Positions 9,019 to 17,661 of a stretch of 64,000 nucleotides of DNA are shown here, piece after piece. Both the position numbers and the translations under genes were made by a program. The notes under the pieces are model-generated. The model saw only the letters and a program-made list of their open reading frames with translations. It was not told where the DNA came from and made no database searches. Each line of letters starts with the position of its first letter. Within the stretch, counting starts at the first letter, position 1. Origin of the DNA: Aquimarina spinulae (GTDB lineage: Bacteria > Bacteroidota > Bacteroidia > Flavobacteriales > Flavobacteriaceae); the NCBI RefSeq assembly GCF_943373825.1, contig NZ_CALSBP010000002.1, forward strand, positions 1,353,501 through 1,417,500, in the 5' to 3' direction.

Positions 9019-10297
9019 AATGTAATTCTGTTTGTATCGTTTTTAATCGAGTTTGATATGCGTTTTTAAAATAAAGCAAAGACCCCAGTATGCAGAATAC
9101 TCCTAATACTGTTACACCATATGCCCCATAAATAAAAAAGTCTAACCATGTTAAATTTGCTTGTCCAAAATTTTTATATAGCAAAGCAGATATGCTACCT
9201 AAATACCCAAAAGAATCTGCGATATAAATCAAAAATCCAGCATTTCCCCTTACCTTGAATGCTGCAATAAATCGATCAAAAAACAAGCAATTAAAAGGAA
9301 CGTAACAAATGTAGAGTCCAAAACCACAAATCACCATCCAGATAAAAGGGTTTAATATTTCTAACTGAAATAGTAACGTAGAAACTCCAATACACAGGAC
9401 ACCTGTTAAAATCAAAAGATGATAGATATACAAAGCTTTTACATTGTTTTTGATATAGAATGTACTTCCTAAAATCAGTAGTACTATTACTGCAATGATA
9501 GTTTCTGAAGTGGTATATACCGATATATCTCCTTGATAACCAACACTATCCCAAAGTTCTCGAGCAAAATTATCTCTAAAGTCTCTGAATGCAGTTAAAA
9601 TCGTATAAAACACTACAATTCCTATAATAGGTACAAGAAAGGAGCGTAACAGGTTTTTTCTATCTATTGAAGACATTGGCATACGAGCAGAGCGCATTTT
9701 CTTATCTTCTTCGGTAGTACCCGGTAGCTTTTCTAACAACCATGCAAAAAACACTAATGGGATTATGAATAATACTCCTGTGGTTGCGGGCATCCAAAAC
9801 TGAGATATATCCCAGGTATTCATAAGATATAGACCAATAGATTTTACAATTCCGCTAGATACAATAAAACTAGAACATAGGGCTACCCCAAGTATTTCTG
9901 TAAATTTTCGTCCTTCTAAATATGAGAACACAATACCCCATATCATTCCTAACGGTAAGCCATTAAAAAATAAAGAAACTGCATTGTATGGTCTAGGAAG
10001 AATCGCAAAAAGTAGTAATGCTAATTCTGCAAAAAGAATTAACCCAATTAGATAAAATATACGCTTCCCTGTTTTTAATTCTGAAATTATTTTAATCCCA
10101 AAAAACTTTGATAAAGTATATCCAAGCACTTGAGCAATAATCAATATGATTTTGTAATCTATATTGAAAACAGAAAACCCCTCAAAAGTCGCAACACTAA
10201 ATGGTTTTCTAAACGCATACATGCAGAAGTATACCCCAAAAGAAGCAACACAAGCATGTAAGATAAATTTTAGGTTAGATAATTTAGTTTCTTTCAA
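9005..10297 (-). CDS. MFS-like membrane protein, DUF5690 type
   Basis: A 430-residue polytopic inner-membrane protein with about eleven or twelve hydrophobic segments and an MFS-like arrangement. It resembles the Bacteroidota DUF5690 family, which recurs beside aminophosphonate oxidoreductase genes. First gene of the three-gene operon; its 3' end overlaps the FAD enzyme gene by 14 bp. The likely role is import of the aminophosphonate substrate, or of a related organophosphorus compound (inference from context). The family name is from memory and should be checked by profile search. Confidence 0.72.
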   Translation of the reverse strand: MKETKLSNLKFILHACVASFGVYFCMYAFRKPFSVATFEGFSVFNIDYKIILIIAQVLGYTLSKFFGIKIISELKTGKRIFYLIGLILFAELALLLFAILPRPYNAVSLFFNGLPLGMIWGIVFSYLEGRKFTEILGVALCSSFIVSSGIVKSIGLYLMNTWDISQFWMPATTGVLFIIPLVFFAWLLEKLPGTTEEDKKMRSARMPMSSIDRKNLLRSFLVPIIGIVVFYTILTAFRDFRDNFARELWDSVGYQGDISVYTTSETIIAVIVLLILGSTFYIKNNVKALYIYHLLILTGVLCIGVSTLLFQLEILNPFIWMVICGFGLYICYVPFNCLFFDRFIAAFKVRGNAGFLIYIADSFGYLGSISALLYKNFGQANLTWLDFFIYGAYGVTVLGVFCILGSLLYFKNAYQTRLKTIQTELHYEKI

Positions 10298-10748
10298 ATT
10301 TTTACAATTAGTAAATATTAAGCTTCAAAAATGAAAAATATTTTACTATTTGTAAAACTATAGAGTTTAAGAAATATTTACCATAGTTTTGATTAATTGT
10401 AAAATTCAGATTAAAAACATTTCCAAAATAAAGATCATTAATAACGAATTCTTAATCTTGAAAAAGAGGTTGAAATCATTCTAAACTAATCATTACACAA
10501 TACAGGAATCTATTTTTTTCCATTCCCCACACAACCTATATCATTGATAATCAATAGATAAAAAAATCAACTTAAAGTATTTTTTTAAAATTAATTGATA
10601 GATAGTATGGTTAGAATTGAGTATTTTTAATACTACTAACTAATAACCTATTTTCTTGAATATATGTGCTAACATTAGTTTTCTAAAGAAATTAACCTAT
10701 TTAATGAACTAGTAGAATACTCTATTGCATTACCTACACAAGGTATAA

Positions 10749-10797
10749 TAGTATAAATCAAGGCCTATTTGCCTTTATACTAGAGTTTGTTTTTTTG
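10749..10797 (+). terminator. possible terminator or attenuator hairpin
   Basis: An 8-bp stem (TAGTATAA/TTATACTA) with a 4-nt bulge continues into a 4-bp AGGC/GCCT stem and a 6-nt loop, followed by a T-rich run. It reads on the plus strand about 165 bp before the Rieske fusion gene, with no plus-strand gene ahead of it. Confidence 0.4.
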
Positions 10798-10915
10798 CAA
10801 ACAACAACACCTATAACGAAGTGATTATTAGTAAATTTTATCTAAAAAACAAAAACAATTATTGTAAGCTAATGAAAGTCTTACTAAAGTTTTGAGACCA
10901 AATACAATATTTATT

Positions 10916-10929
10916 CTGATCAAGATCAA
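10916..10929. promoter_or_regulatory. FNR/Crp-type box upstream of the Rieske fusion gene
   Basis: CTGATCAAGATCAA matches TTGATnnnnATCAA with a single mismatch at the first base. It ends 31 bp before the ATG, a position that could repress or could activate depending on the unknown start site. Perfect versions of this box occur beside the carbonic anhydrase genes at 16.7 kb. Confidence 0.5.
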
Positions 10930-10960
10930 AATAAGTTCTACTTAAACTAATAAAAAATAG

Positions 10961-12571
10961 ATGAAACAACCAGTCTTAATAGCACAACTTAGTAATTTAG
11001 AAAATAAAGAACCCGCACACGCCTTGGTAAATGGATTAGATTTGGTCATTGTAAAATATGATGATGAAATTTCTGTATTATACGGAAGGTGTTTACACAG
11101 AGGGGCGCTTATGGCAGATGGTCATATCGATGGGCATAATCTCATCTGCGGAGTACATGGTTGGGATTATCGCTATGACACTGGTGTTTCTGAGTATAAC
11201 AACAGCGAGGTTTTACATAAATTTAGCACAAAAACAGAAGGAGACAACCTCTATGTAGATGAAATTGAAATCAACTCTTATATCGCAGATCACCCACAAC
11301 CATTTAACCGTGAAGAATATCTCGGTGCTTATGCAGATACTCATCCTGAAGAAACCGAACCCTATACAGGTTATATTAAAGAATTAGCTAAAAACGGTTT
11401 AAAAAATCTGGGACATCATGGATTCTCTGCATCAATGGGAGTAGATAGAAATACGCTTCCAAAATGGAATGATATCCAATTTCTACCGGCTCAGCTAGCC
11501 AACCGACCTTTGTTAGACCATGAAGAAGTAGCTACCAAAGTAATTATTGGTCCCAATGCTCAAAAGCCCCTATCTATTGATATTCCTTTGTTTGTAAGTG
11601 ATATGAGTTTTGGGGCGCTTTCTAGAGAAGCAAAAATAGCATTGTCACGCGGGGCAGAAATGGCAGGAACTGGCATCTGTTCGGGAGAAGGTGGGATGCT
11701 ACCACAGGAGCAGGAAAGTAACACTAAATATTTTTATGAATTAGCTTCTGCGCAATTTGGATTCTCGTGGGATAAATTAGATAAAGTACAGGCCTTTCAT
11801 TTTAAAGGAGGGCAAGGTGCAAAAACAGGAACCGGAGGGCATCTTCCCGGGAGTAAAGTAAGTAAAGAGATTGCAGAAGTTCGAGGATTACAGCAAGGGC
11901 AAACTGCAATTTCACCAGCTACCTTTCCGGATTTTCATGGTGTACAAGATTTTAAAGCTTTTGCAGATCAGGTACGTGAACGAACCGGTGGTATCCCCAT
12001 TGGTTTTAAGATTGCTGCCAGTCATATCGAAAAAGATATACAGTTTGCATTAGATGTAGGCGTAGATTACATTATTCTGGATGGTCGTGGTGGTGGAACA
12101 GGTTCTGCTCCTACTATTTTGCGTGATAATATTAATGTTCCTACCATACCTGCACTCGCAAGAGCACGAAAATACCTGGATAAAGTAGGCGCAAACGACG
12201 TATCATTAATCATTACCGGAGGGCTTCGTATTGCCGAAGATTTTGCAAAAGCAATGATGCTGGGAGCAGATGCTATTGCCGTATCCAATTCTGCACTGCA
12301 AGCGATTGGATGTCTGGGGATGCGTGCTTGCGGAAGTAATAATTGCCCCGTAGGGATTGCGACACAAAAAGAATCTTTAAGAAGTAGAATGATTATAGAA
12401 TCTTCTGCTAAACAATTACATAATTATTTTGACGCGACCAATGACCTTATAAAGGTAATTGCAAGAGCTTGTGGATATGATGATGTTTCAAAATTTAATC
12501 ATGATGACCTTTCAACTTTTGATCACGATATGCACCGATTAACAGGCATCAATTATGCTGGTGTTATGTAG
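10961..12571 (+). CDS. Rieske-type domain fused to a glutamate synthase-like FMN domain
   Basis: A 536-residue protein. Residues 1-105 are a Rieske-like [2Fe-2S] domain with the ligand pairs Cys44-x-His46 and Cys63-xx-His66. Residues ~150-520 are a GltB-type FMN barrel ('glutamate synthase central domain') ending in the cysteine-rich 'ACGSNNCPVGIATQ' that holds a 3Fe-4S cluster in GltS. No glutaminase or NAD(P)H domain is present, so it is not a complete glutamate synthase. It probably catalyses an FMN-dependent oxidoreduction fed by the Rieske cluster; substrate unknown. An FNR-type box lies just upstream. First of a plus-strand series that runs to the antiporter at 14.8 kb. Confidence 0.83.
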   Translation: MKQPVLIAQLSNLENKEPAHALVNGLDLVIVKYDDEISVLYGRCLHRGALMADGHIDGHNLICGVHGWDYRYDTGVSEYNNSEVLHKFSTKTEGDNLYVDEIEINSYIADHPQPFNREEYLGAYADTHPEETEPYTGYIKELAKNGLKNLGHHGFSASMGVDRNTLPKWNDIQFLPAQLANRPLLDHEEVATKVIIGPNAQKPLSIDIPLFVSDMSFGALSREAKIALSRGAEMAGTGICSGEGGMLPQEQESNTKYFYELASAQFGFSWDKLDKVQAFHFKGGQGAKTGTGGHLPGSKVSKEIAEVRGLQQGQTAISPATFPDFHGVQDFKAFADQVRERTGGIPIGFKIAASHIEKDIQFALDVGVDYIILDGRGGGTGSAPTILRDNINVPTIPALARARKYLDKVGANDVSLIITGGLRIAEDFAKAMMLGADAIAVSNSALQAIGCLGMRACGSNNCPVGIATQKESLRSRMIIESSAKQLHNYFDATNDLIKVIARACGYDDVSKFNHDDLSTFDHDMHRLTGINYAGVM

Positions 12572-12640
12572 TAAGAACCCAGTTTAAAACAATAAAAAAG
12601 AAATTTTTCTAACGAAGACTAACTAATAAATCAACAAAAT

Positions 12641-13387
12641 ATGACTACTCAAATGCATTTAGCAGCGCAATACCTGGCAGCTGCAGGGATTAGCTTTCTA
12701 GAAAAGAAAAATGATGATAGCCATACTAACCTGGGATTTTCTATAGAGAAAGGAACTTTATATACCAGACCTCTTAATTCATCTAAAGATATACTGTCTC
12801 TTAATTATAACCTTTTTGCTTTAGAGTGGAACAGTCATAGTTTAACAAAGACATTGCAATTAGATGGTACTTCGCATGCAGAAGTTTTGCAATGGATAAG
12901 ACGTATGGCAAAAGATAGCGATATCAATACACCTTATAACTATGCTCTGCATTATGATTTGCCTTATACGATAACAAATGACTATATCTACACACTGAAA
13001 GATCCAGATAGATTACGAGAACTGGTAGCATTTAGAAAATTATCCAAATCTGCTATCCAAGAATTTTTACAAAATAATCTACTAAATTCTGAGATTAGAA
13101 TATGGCCTCACCACTTTGACACAGGTGCTTTTGCCTCATTAGAAGACGAATCTGGCCTTGCCATAGGTATAGGGCTTGCCATTCCTGATACGATGTGTAA
13201 TGATTATTATTTCTATATCAGTGGGTATCAAGGTCATGATAGCCTAGGCACTTCTGATTTCAAACCGTTAACAACAGGAAAATGGTATAATGAGGGGTTT
13301 AAAGGCGCTGTTTTACCTATTTCTGGAGTAAATAAAGCTACAATTATTGCCTTTTTTGAAGAAGCATTTACGGCCTATAAAAATTAA
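12641..13387 (+). CDS. hypothetical protein, 248 residues
   Basis: Not recognised. It is a soluble-looking protein without signal peptide or membrane segments. Notable motifs are 'RIWPHHFDTG' around residues 151-160, a His-His-Asp cluster that could bind metal, and the ending 'FFEEAFTAYKN'. It lies 69 bp after the Rieske-GltS fusion and 5 bp before a small membrane peptide gene, so these probably form one transcript. Codon usage looks like the neighbours. A role tied to the fusion enzyme is possible only by position. Confidence 0.75.
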   Translation: MTTQMHLAAQYLAAAGISFLEKKNDDSHTNLGFSIEKGTLYTRPLNSSKDILSLNYNLFALEWNSHSLTKTLQLDGTSHAEVLQWIRRMAKDSDINTPYNYALHYDLPYTITNDYIYTLKDPDRLRELVAFRKLSKSAIQEFLQNNLLNSEIRIWPHHFDTGAFASLEDESGLAIGIGLAIPDTMCNDYYFYISGYQGHDSLGTSDFKPLTTGKWYNEGFKGAVLPISGVNKATIIAFFEEAFTAYKN

Positions 13388-13392
13388 ATACT

Positions 13393-13566
13393 ATGAAACA
13401 TTGGTATATCCCGGCTACTATAATACCTACTATTAGTTCTTTATTAGGCCTGATTACACTAAATGTATATTTATTTAGAGCAGTAAAATCAGGCAAGACC
13501 AATTTAATAACAAATGTTAACACCAAAAAAATAATCGATCATGGTTTCAAAAATATATTAATATAA
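13393..13566 (+). CDS. small membrane peptide, 57 residues
   Basis: Short ORF from ATG13393 to TAA at 13564. The first ~30 residues contain a hydrophobic stretch ('[16 protein letters not shown]') suited to one membrane helix, followed by a basic tail. It fills the space between the 248-residue protein (5-bp gap) and the antiporter (13-bp gap), so it would be co-transcribed with both. No homologue comes to mind. The tight packing is the main support. Confidence 0.5.
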   Translation: MKHWYIPATIIPTISSLLGLITLNVYLFRAVKSGKTNLITNVNTKKIIDHGFKNILI

Positions 13567-13579
13567 AATCTTAGAAAAC

Positions 13580-14821
13580 ATGTTACAATCTTTCAGTATC
13601 ATTTTTGCTATCGCTGCTTTCTTCAACTTTGTGAACTATAAGTGGCTTAAACTACCTACTACAATTGGTTTGATGCTGATGAGTTTGGCTACGATTCTAA
13701 TCATAACCATTAGTAAAAGTATTATCCCAGAATTCTATCAGTTTTTTTGTGATATTGTTACCAACTCAGATTTTAGATCTTTACTATTAGATGGGATCTT
13801 AAGTTTTCTTCTTTTTGCAGGAGCGTTGCATGTAAACATTGACGAATTAGCAAAAGAAAAATGGCCCATCCTTTTATTTGCAACATTCGGCGTACTAATT
13901 TCTACTATTATTGTAGGTGGATTAACCTTTGGAGCTGCACAACTAATTGGCCTTGAACTTCCTTTTCTGCATGCCCTACTATTTGGTGCTTTGATTTCTC
14001 CTACGGATCCAATAGCAGTAATGGCTATTCTTAAAAAGGCTAATATTGCTAAAAGCCTGGGGATTAAAATTGAGGGGGAATCGCTTTTTAATGATGGTAT
14101 CGGAGTTGTAGTTTTCTCTGCAATATTGATTCTTGCGGGGATGGGAGAGCATCCTATAGAAGGTTCTATAACCTCTGAAATAGGAAAGCTTTTTCTTGAA
14201 GAAGCTATTGGCGGAATATTATATGGAGGACTTCTTGGTTTTATTGGATATCAATCTATCAAATCTGTAAAAGACAATCCTCAATTGGCGGTAATGATTA
14301 GCCTGGCAATTGTAATGGGTGGTTATGCATTTGCATCTCTTATCCATGTTTCTGGCCCATTAGCTATGGTAGTTGCAGGAATGATCATTGGAAATAAATT
14401 AAATATTGCTACAAATAAAGGTCCAACCAGAAAAATGCTCAATGATATTTGGGAAGTACTTGATGATGTGTTTAATGGTATTTTATTTGTGCTTATTGGA
14501 TTAGCCATTCATTTATTAAAATTTGACCTGGATCATTTAATCTTGGGAACTATAGCTATCCTGATTGTATTGATTTCGCGATTCATTTCTGTATTTATTC
14601 CCTATTCTTTGTTGAAACATTCAGAAAACAACCCAATAAAAACGGTAACTATATTAACCTGGGGAGGCTTAAGAGGTGGGATTTCTATCGCATTAGCATT
14701 AAGTTTAGCCGATAATACTTCTTCAGAAATCATATTATATATTACTTATGTAGTAGTCCTATTTTCTATTATTATACAAGGACTTAGTATAGGGAAATTA
14801 GTAAAGAAACTATACGATTAA
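13580..14821 (+). CDS. CPA1-family Na+/H+ antiporter (NhaP type)
   Basis: A 413-residue polytopic membrane protein with about twelve helices. It carries the CPA1 ion-site motif '[10 protein letters not shown]' and the '[14 protein letters not shown]' Asn-Asp pair, plus '[14 protein letters not shown]' near the C-terminus, all typical of NhaP/NHE exchangers. It should exchange Na+ (or K+) for H+ at the inner membrane and contribute to pH and salt homeostasis. The length is that of the compact form without a cytoplasmic tail domain. It ends 18 bp from a convergent Crp/Fnr gene. Next door are two carbonic anhydrases, so a pH/bicarbonate theme is possible. Confidence 0.9.
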   Translation: MLQSFSIIFAIAAFFNFVNYKWLKLPTTIGLMLMSLATILIITISKSIIPEFYQFFCDIVTNSDFRSLLLDGILSFLLFAGALHVNIDELAKEKWPILLFATFGVLISTIIVGGLTFGAAQLIGLELPFLHALLFGALISPTDPIAVMAILKKANIAKSLGIKIEGESLFNDGIGVVVFSAILILAGMGEHPIEGSITSEIGKLFLEEAIGGILYGGLLGFIGYQSIKSVKDNPQLAVMISLAIVMGGYAFASLIHVSGPLAMVVAGMIIGNKLNIATNKGPTRKMLNDIWEVLDDVFNGILFVLIGLAIHLLKFDLDHLILGTIAILIVLISRFISVFIPYSLLKHSENNPIKTVTILTWGGLRGGISIALALSLADNTSSEIILYITYVVVLFSIIIQGLSIGKLVKKLYD

Positions 14822-14839
14822 CCAATCATAAAATCATCG

Positions 14840-15538
14840 TTATACGAGGTTAGTTATACTTATTAGTTTTTCCATGTCTTTAACCATAATTACATTTTCT
14901 CGGATCTCAATAATTCTCTCCTCCTTAAAATCATGCAATACACGAACTAAAGACTCAATCGATGTTCCCACTATATTACTGTGGTCTTTCCTTGATAATT
15001 TAACTCCCACGTTCATAATTGATTCTTCATTAAAGAATTCTTCCAGTTTTATGATAGACAAAGCAGTTCGTTCTCTAACACTATGCTGAGCCAGAATCTT
15101 AGAATTATTTAAAAATACCCCAAACTCATGACTAATATTTTGTAATAAACGATTCAACATGTCTCGATTATTTTCTATGATCGAAAAGAAAATGTGTTTA
15201 GGAATTAAATAAAATATACATTCTGTTAAACAAGCAGCAGAATGGGAATAGGTTTCATTACATAATATATTATGATGGCCAAGAATTCTATTTTCTCCTA
15301 CCAAATGAAAAATATGTTCTTTTCCATTTAACCCAGTAGCATATTTTTTTACTTTTCCTTGCTTTAGTATATATACCACAGTCGGGATTGATCCTTCATG
15401 AAACAATACCTGACCTTTTTTAAGCTTAAGAACAGTTTTTTTTTCTTCAATTATTTCTAATACATCATCTGGAATACACTGTAAAAACGATTCATGTATA
15501 AATGAATATTGCTTATTGGGGAAAAGAGCACTAATCAT
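14840..15538 (-). CDS. Crp/Fnr family transcriptional regulator (copy 1)
   Basis: A 232-residue regulator: cyclic-nucleotide-binding-like beta-roll (about 25-135), dimerisation helix, and C-terminal winged HTH (about 160-230). The recognition helix reads 'GTSIESLVRVLHDF'. Compared with FNR (E-x-x-S-R) it keeps the Glu and Arg that contact the GAT/ATC half sites and has Val for Ser. There is no N-terminal cysteine cluster, so it is not an oxygen sensor of the FNR [4Fe-4S] kind; its signal is unknown. It follows the carbonic anhydrase gene at 15789 on the same strand. A paralogue in the same arrangement lies at 16825-17511. Confidence 0.88.
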   Translation of the reverse strand: MISALFPNKQYSFIHESFLQCIPDDVLEIIEEKKTVLKLKKGQVLFHEGSIPTVVYILKQGKVKKYATGLNGKEHIFHLVGENRILGHHNILCNETYSHSAACLTECIFYLIPKHIFFSIIENNRDMLNRLLQNISHEFGVFLNNSKILAQHSVRERTALSIIKLEEFFNEESIMNVGVKLSRKDHSNIVGTSIESLVRVLHDFKEERIIEIRENVIMVKDMEKLISITNLV

Positions 15539-15788
15539 AGGGTATAATTATTTAGTGAATCTTATTTAAAAACGACATTTGATTCAAAAATTAACATTTT
15601 TTATGTTAATTTAACGTAAAAATCATGAATTTATTGCAAAGACAAGACTACTTTATATTGTGTCTTAATAGCAAAAAAAGAGATAAATGTAATGGTATAC
15701 ATTATCTTAACCATAAAGAAAAGGCTCTCCTTATTTCTAAAGACAACCTCTTCTCTCAATTTAGGTTAGTGATGGGGAAACTTAACCT
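15539..15788. other. intergenic between carbonic anhydrase copy 1 and Crp/Fnr copy 1
   Basis: 250 bp, AT-rich. A weak inverted repeat (AGGTTAGT.../ACTTAACCT, about 15763-15789) touches the stop of the carbonic anhydrase gene, without a U-tract. I found no FNR-type box here with the full consensus. Confidence 0.4.
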
Positions 15789-16646
15789 TTAATCATCATT
15801 AGAACGAACTATTCTTCCATTCAATTCTTGAACTGGTCTGAAATTTTCATGCATGATATGCTTAAATTGCTCTAACTGTGCATGTGTTGCCTGGATAGGT
15901 TGTTTAACTACATACCAGGTAACAATTTCTGAACAGGCAGGAGTCGTTAAAGAACCACTATAGGTGTAAAAATCCATAGTATCAGGAAGTATATCGGCTA
16001 TATGATACTCCTCATTACTTGTGTAATATTCGCCCTCATGTTCGGGAAGATTATTCATAAACTGAGACAAAACTTCATTTTCTACTCCTTCGGTAAAAAA
16101 AATACCGACTACTGCCAACAAACCAGTAGTTGGGTTTCTGTGTACCAAATGCATCTCCATAGGATATCTATTTCCATCTACAGTATGCTCACTACCTGTA
16201 TGAAAGTGAAACTGTAAAAGATCATAATCAATATTGTTTAATGAAGCCGAACTACCAGGAGTATAATCAAAACGTAAAGTATGACCATTATTAACAATAG
16301 TTGTAGTACTTGTAGTATAATTGGTATTGATATTATTAATAGTATCATCATCATCTGCATCATCGGTTATAATATCAATTGGAGACTGTGCATTACCTCC
16401 ACAATCTTTCCAATCTTCGCCGCAAAGATCAGCCCAGAATGCTGGACCTTCTTGTCCCTCGTACTCAAAATGACAATCTGATGAACTTTTTCGTCCAAAA
16501 AAGAGGTTTCCTAAATTTGTCTCGTCATTTTCATGAATATCCTGATTAATATTTTGATCCAGAATATCTGTTTTTTCATTCTCACAGGACGCTAATCCAT
16601 AGATTAAAGCCAAAGTAAATAAATACTTAAAAAAAATTGATTTCAT
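15789..16646 (-). CDS. alpha-type carbonic anhydrase, lipoprotein (copy 1)
   Basis: A 285-residue secreted enzyme interconverting CO2 and bicarbonate. The signal peptide ends in a lipobox with Cys21. Zinc ligands of the alpha class are visible: His147 and His149 in 'QFHFH' and His166 in 'EMHLVH', and the family's 'SPIDI' and 'SLTTPACSE' motifs are present. A low-complexity Asp/Thr-rich loop (about 95-118) interrupts the domain. It is likely anchored outside the cytoplasm. Two perfect FNR-type boxes lie 82-117 bp upstream. Near-identical to copy 2 at 17662-18516 over most of its length. Confidence 0.93.
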   Translation of the reverse strand: MKSIFFKYLFTLALIYGLASCENEKTDILDQNINQDIHENDETNLGNLFFGRKSSSDCHFEYEGQEGPAFWADLCGEDWKDCGGNAQSPIDIITDDADDDDTINNINTNYTTSTTTIVNNGHTLRFDYTPGSSASLNNIDYDLLQFHFHTGSEHTVDGNRYPMEMHLVHRNPTTGLLAVVGIFFTEGVENEVLSQFMNNLPEHEGEYYTSNEEYHIADILPDTMDFYTYSGSLTTPACSEIVTWYVVKQPIQATHAQLEQFKHIMHENFRPVQELNGRIVRSNDD

Positions 16647-16727
16647 AATACGTTGAATTTGTGTTTACTATTCTGCCAAAAGTATTAGATGCCTAGAATT
16701 AAAAGTCAATATTCATCAAATCAAGAA

Positions 16728-16741
16728 TTGATTTATATCAA
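16728..16741. promoter_or_regulatory. perfect FNR-type box, proximal
   Basis: TTGATTTATATCAA matches the TTGATnnnnATCAA consensus exactly. Its centre is 88 bp upstream of the carbonic anhydrase copy 1 ATG. The two adjacent Crp/Fnr proteins are the obvious candidates to bind it. Confidence 0.75.
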
Positions 16742-16749
16742 CTATTGGT

Positions 16750-16763
16750 TTGATATAAATCAA
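16750..16763. promoter_or_regulatory. perfect FNR-type box, distal
   Basis: TTGATATAAATCAA, again an exact match, centred 22 bp (about two helical turns) from the proximal box, so two dimers could sit on the same DNA face. Confidence 0.75.
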
Positions 16764-16824
16764 TTAGTTATAAACACAATGCAACTTATACACTAAAAAA
16801 AACATCTCATCTCAAATTAATTGC

Positions 16825-17511
16825 TCACCTAAAATTAGCTGCGGTAATTATTTTTTTTGTATCCTTAATAATAATCGTGTTTTTTTCAATTTCTATAATT
16901 TGTTCTTTTTTAAAATCATGTAGTACCCTTATCAAAGATTCAATTGAGGTGCCTACTAAATTACTATGATCCTTTCTTGATAAATTGAAACAACCTTTCT
17001 CTTCAAAGAATTCGTCTAATCTTAGTATCGATAAAGCGGTTCGTTCTCTAACACTATGCTGAGCGAGAATTTTAGAGTTATTAATAAATACTCCAAACTC
17101 ATGGCTAATATTTTTTAAAAGACTATGAAGTATTTCTTGATTATTTTCGATTATTGAGAAGAAAATTTCTTTGGGTATTAAATGAAATAAGCAATCGGTA
17201 AGACAAGCTGCAGAATGAGAATATTTCTCTTTACAAAGCAAGTTATGATGACCCAGAATTCCGTTTTCTCTGATTAGGTAAAAAATATGTTCTTTACCAT
17301 TTAACCCTGTAGCATATTTCTTTATTTTTCCTTTTTTTAATATATATACCCCACTAGGGATAGTACCTTCATAAAACAAGACTTGTCCTTTCTTTAGTCG
17401 TATAGGAATTATATTTTCTTCTATAAAAGACGAAACATCATCCGGGATCATTTCAAAAATATCAGAACTCATAAAAGAATATCGTTTATGAGAAAAAAGA
17501 GTATTGATCAT
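16825..17511 (-). CDS. Crp/Fnr family transcriptional regulator (copy 2)
   Basis: A 228-residue paralogue of the regulator at 14840-15538, with the same domain order and the same recognition helix 'GTSIESLIRVLHDF'. The whole length aligns, including 'NNSKILAQHSVRERTALSI', but many positions differ, particularly at both ends. It follows carbonic anhydrase copy 2 by about 150 bp on the same strand and precedes copy 1, so the locus reads CA2-Crp2-CA1-Crp1. It lacks an FNR-like cysteine cluster; the ligand is unknown. Confidence 0.88.
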   Translation of the reverse strand: MINTLFSHKRYSFMSSDIFEMIPDDVSSFIEENIIPIRLKKGQVLFYEGTIPSGVYILKKGKIKKYATGLNGKEHIFYLIRENGILGHHNLLCKEKYSHSAACLTDCLFHLIPKEIFFSIIENNQEILHSLLKNISHEFGVFINNSKILAQHSVRERTALSILRLDEFFEEKGCFNLSRKDHSNLVGTSIESLIRVLHDFKKEQIIEIEKNTIIIKDTKKIITAANFR

Positions 17512-17661
17512 AATATTTAAGTTGAGTTTTTTTGTCTAAAACAAGTCAAACTTAAAATACCCTACTTCAATTTTTATTTTTTTTAGTCCTTAAAGAAAAA
17601 AGAGATACTCCCAAATGGCAGTACCTCCTTTTACAACTATCAAAAATGGTATCCCTAAATT

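Larger units (their letters stand above)
10298..10960. promoter_or_regulatory. divergent intergenic region (663 bp)
   Basis: AT-rich gap between the phosphonate operon and the Rieske fusion gene. It contains a terminator-like hairpin on the plus strand at 10749-10797 and an FNR-type box at 10916-10929, both listed separately. No convincing small ORF was found. Its length leaves room for a long leader or a small RNA. Confidence 0.5.
16647..16824. promoter_or_regulatory. promoter region of carbonic anhydrase copy 1
   Basis: 178 bp between the Crp/Fnr copy 2 stop and the carbonic anhydrase start, holding two perfect FNR-type boxes (listed separately). No terminator with a U-tract is evident between the two genes, so read-through from copy 2 is possible. 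Confidence 0.6.

Noticed and set aside
10961..12571. Annotation as complete glutamate synthase
   Set aside because: Only the FMN/Fe-S part is present, with a Rieske domain in place of the glutaminase domain.
14840..17511. Calling the two regulators FNR oxygen sensors
   Set aside because: They lack the N-terminal cysteine cluster of FNR; only the DNA-binding helix and target boxes are FNR-like.
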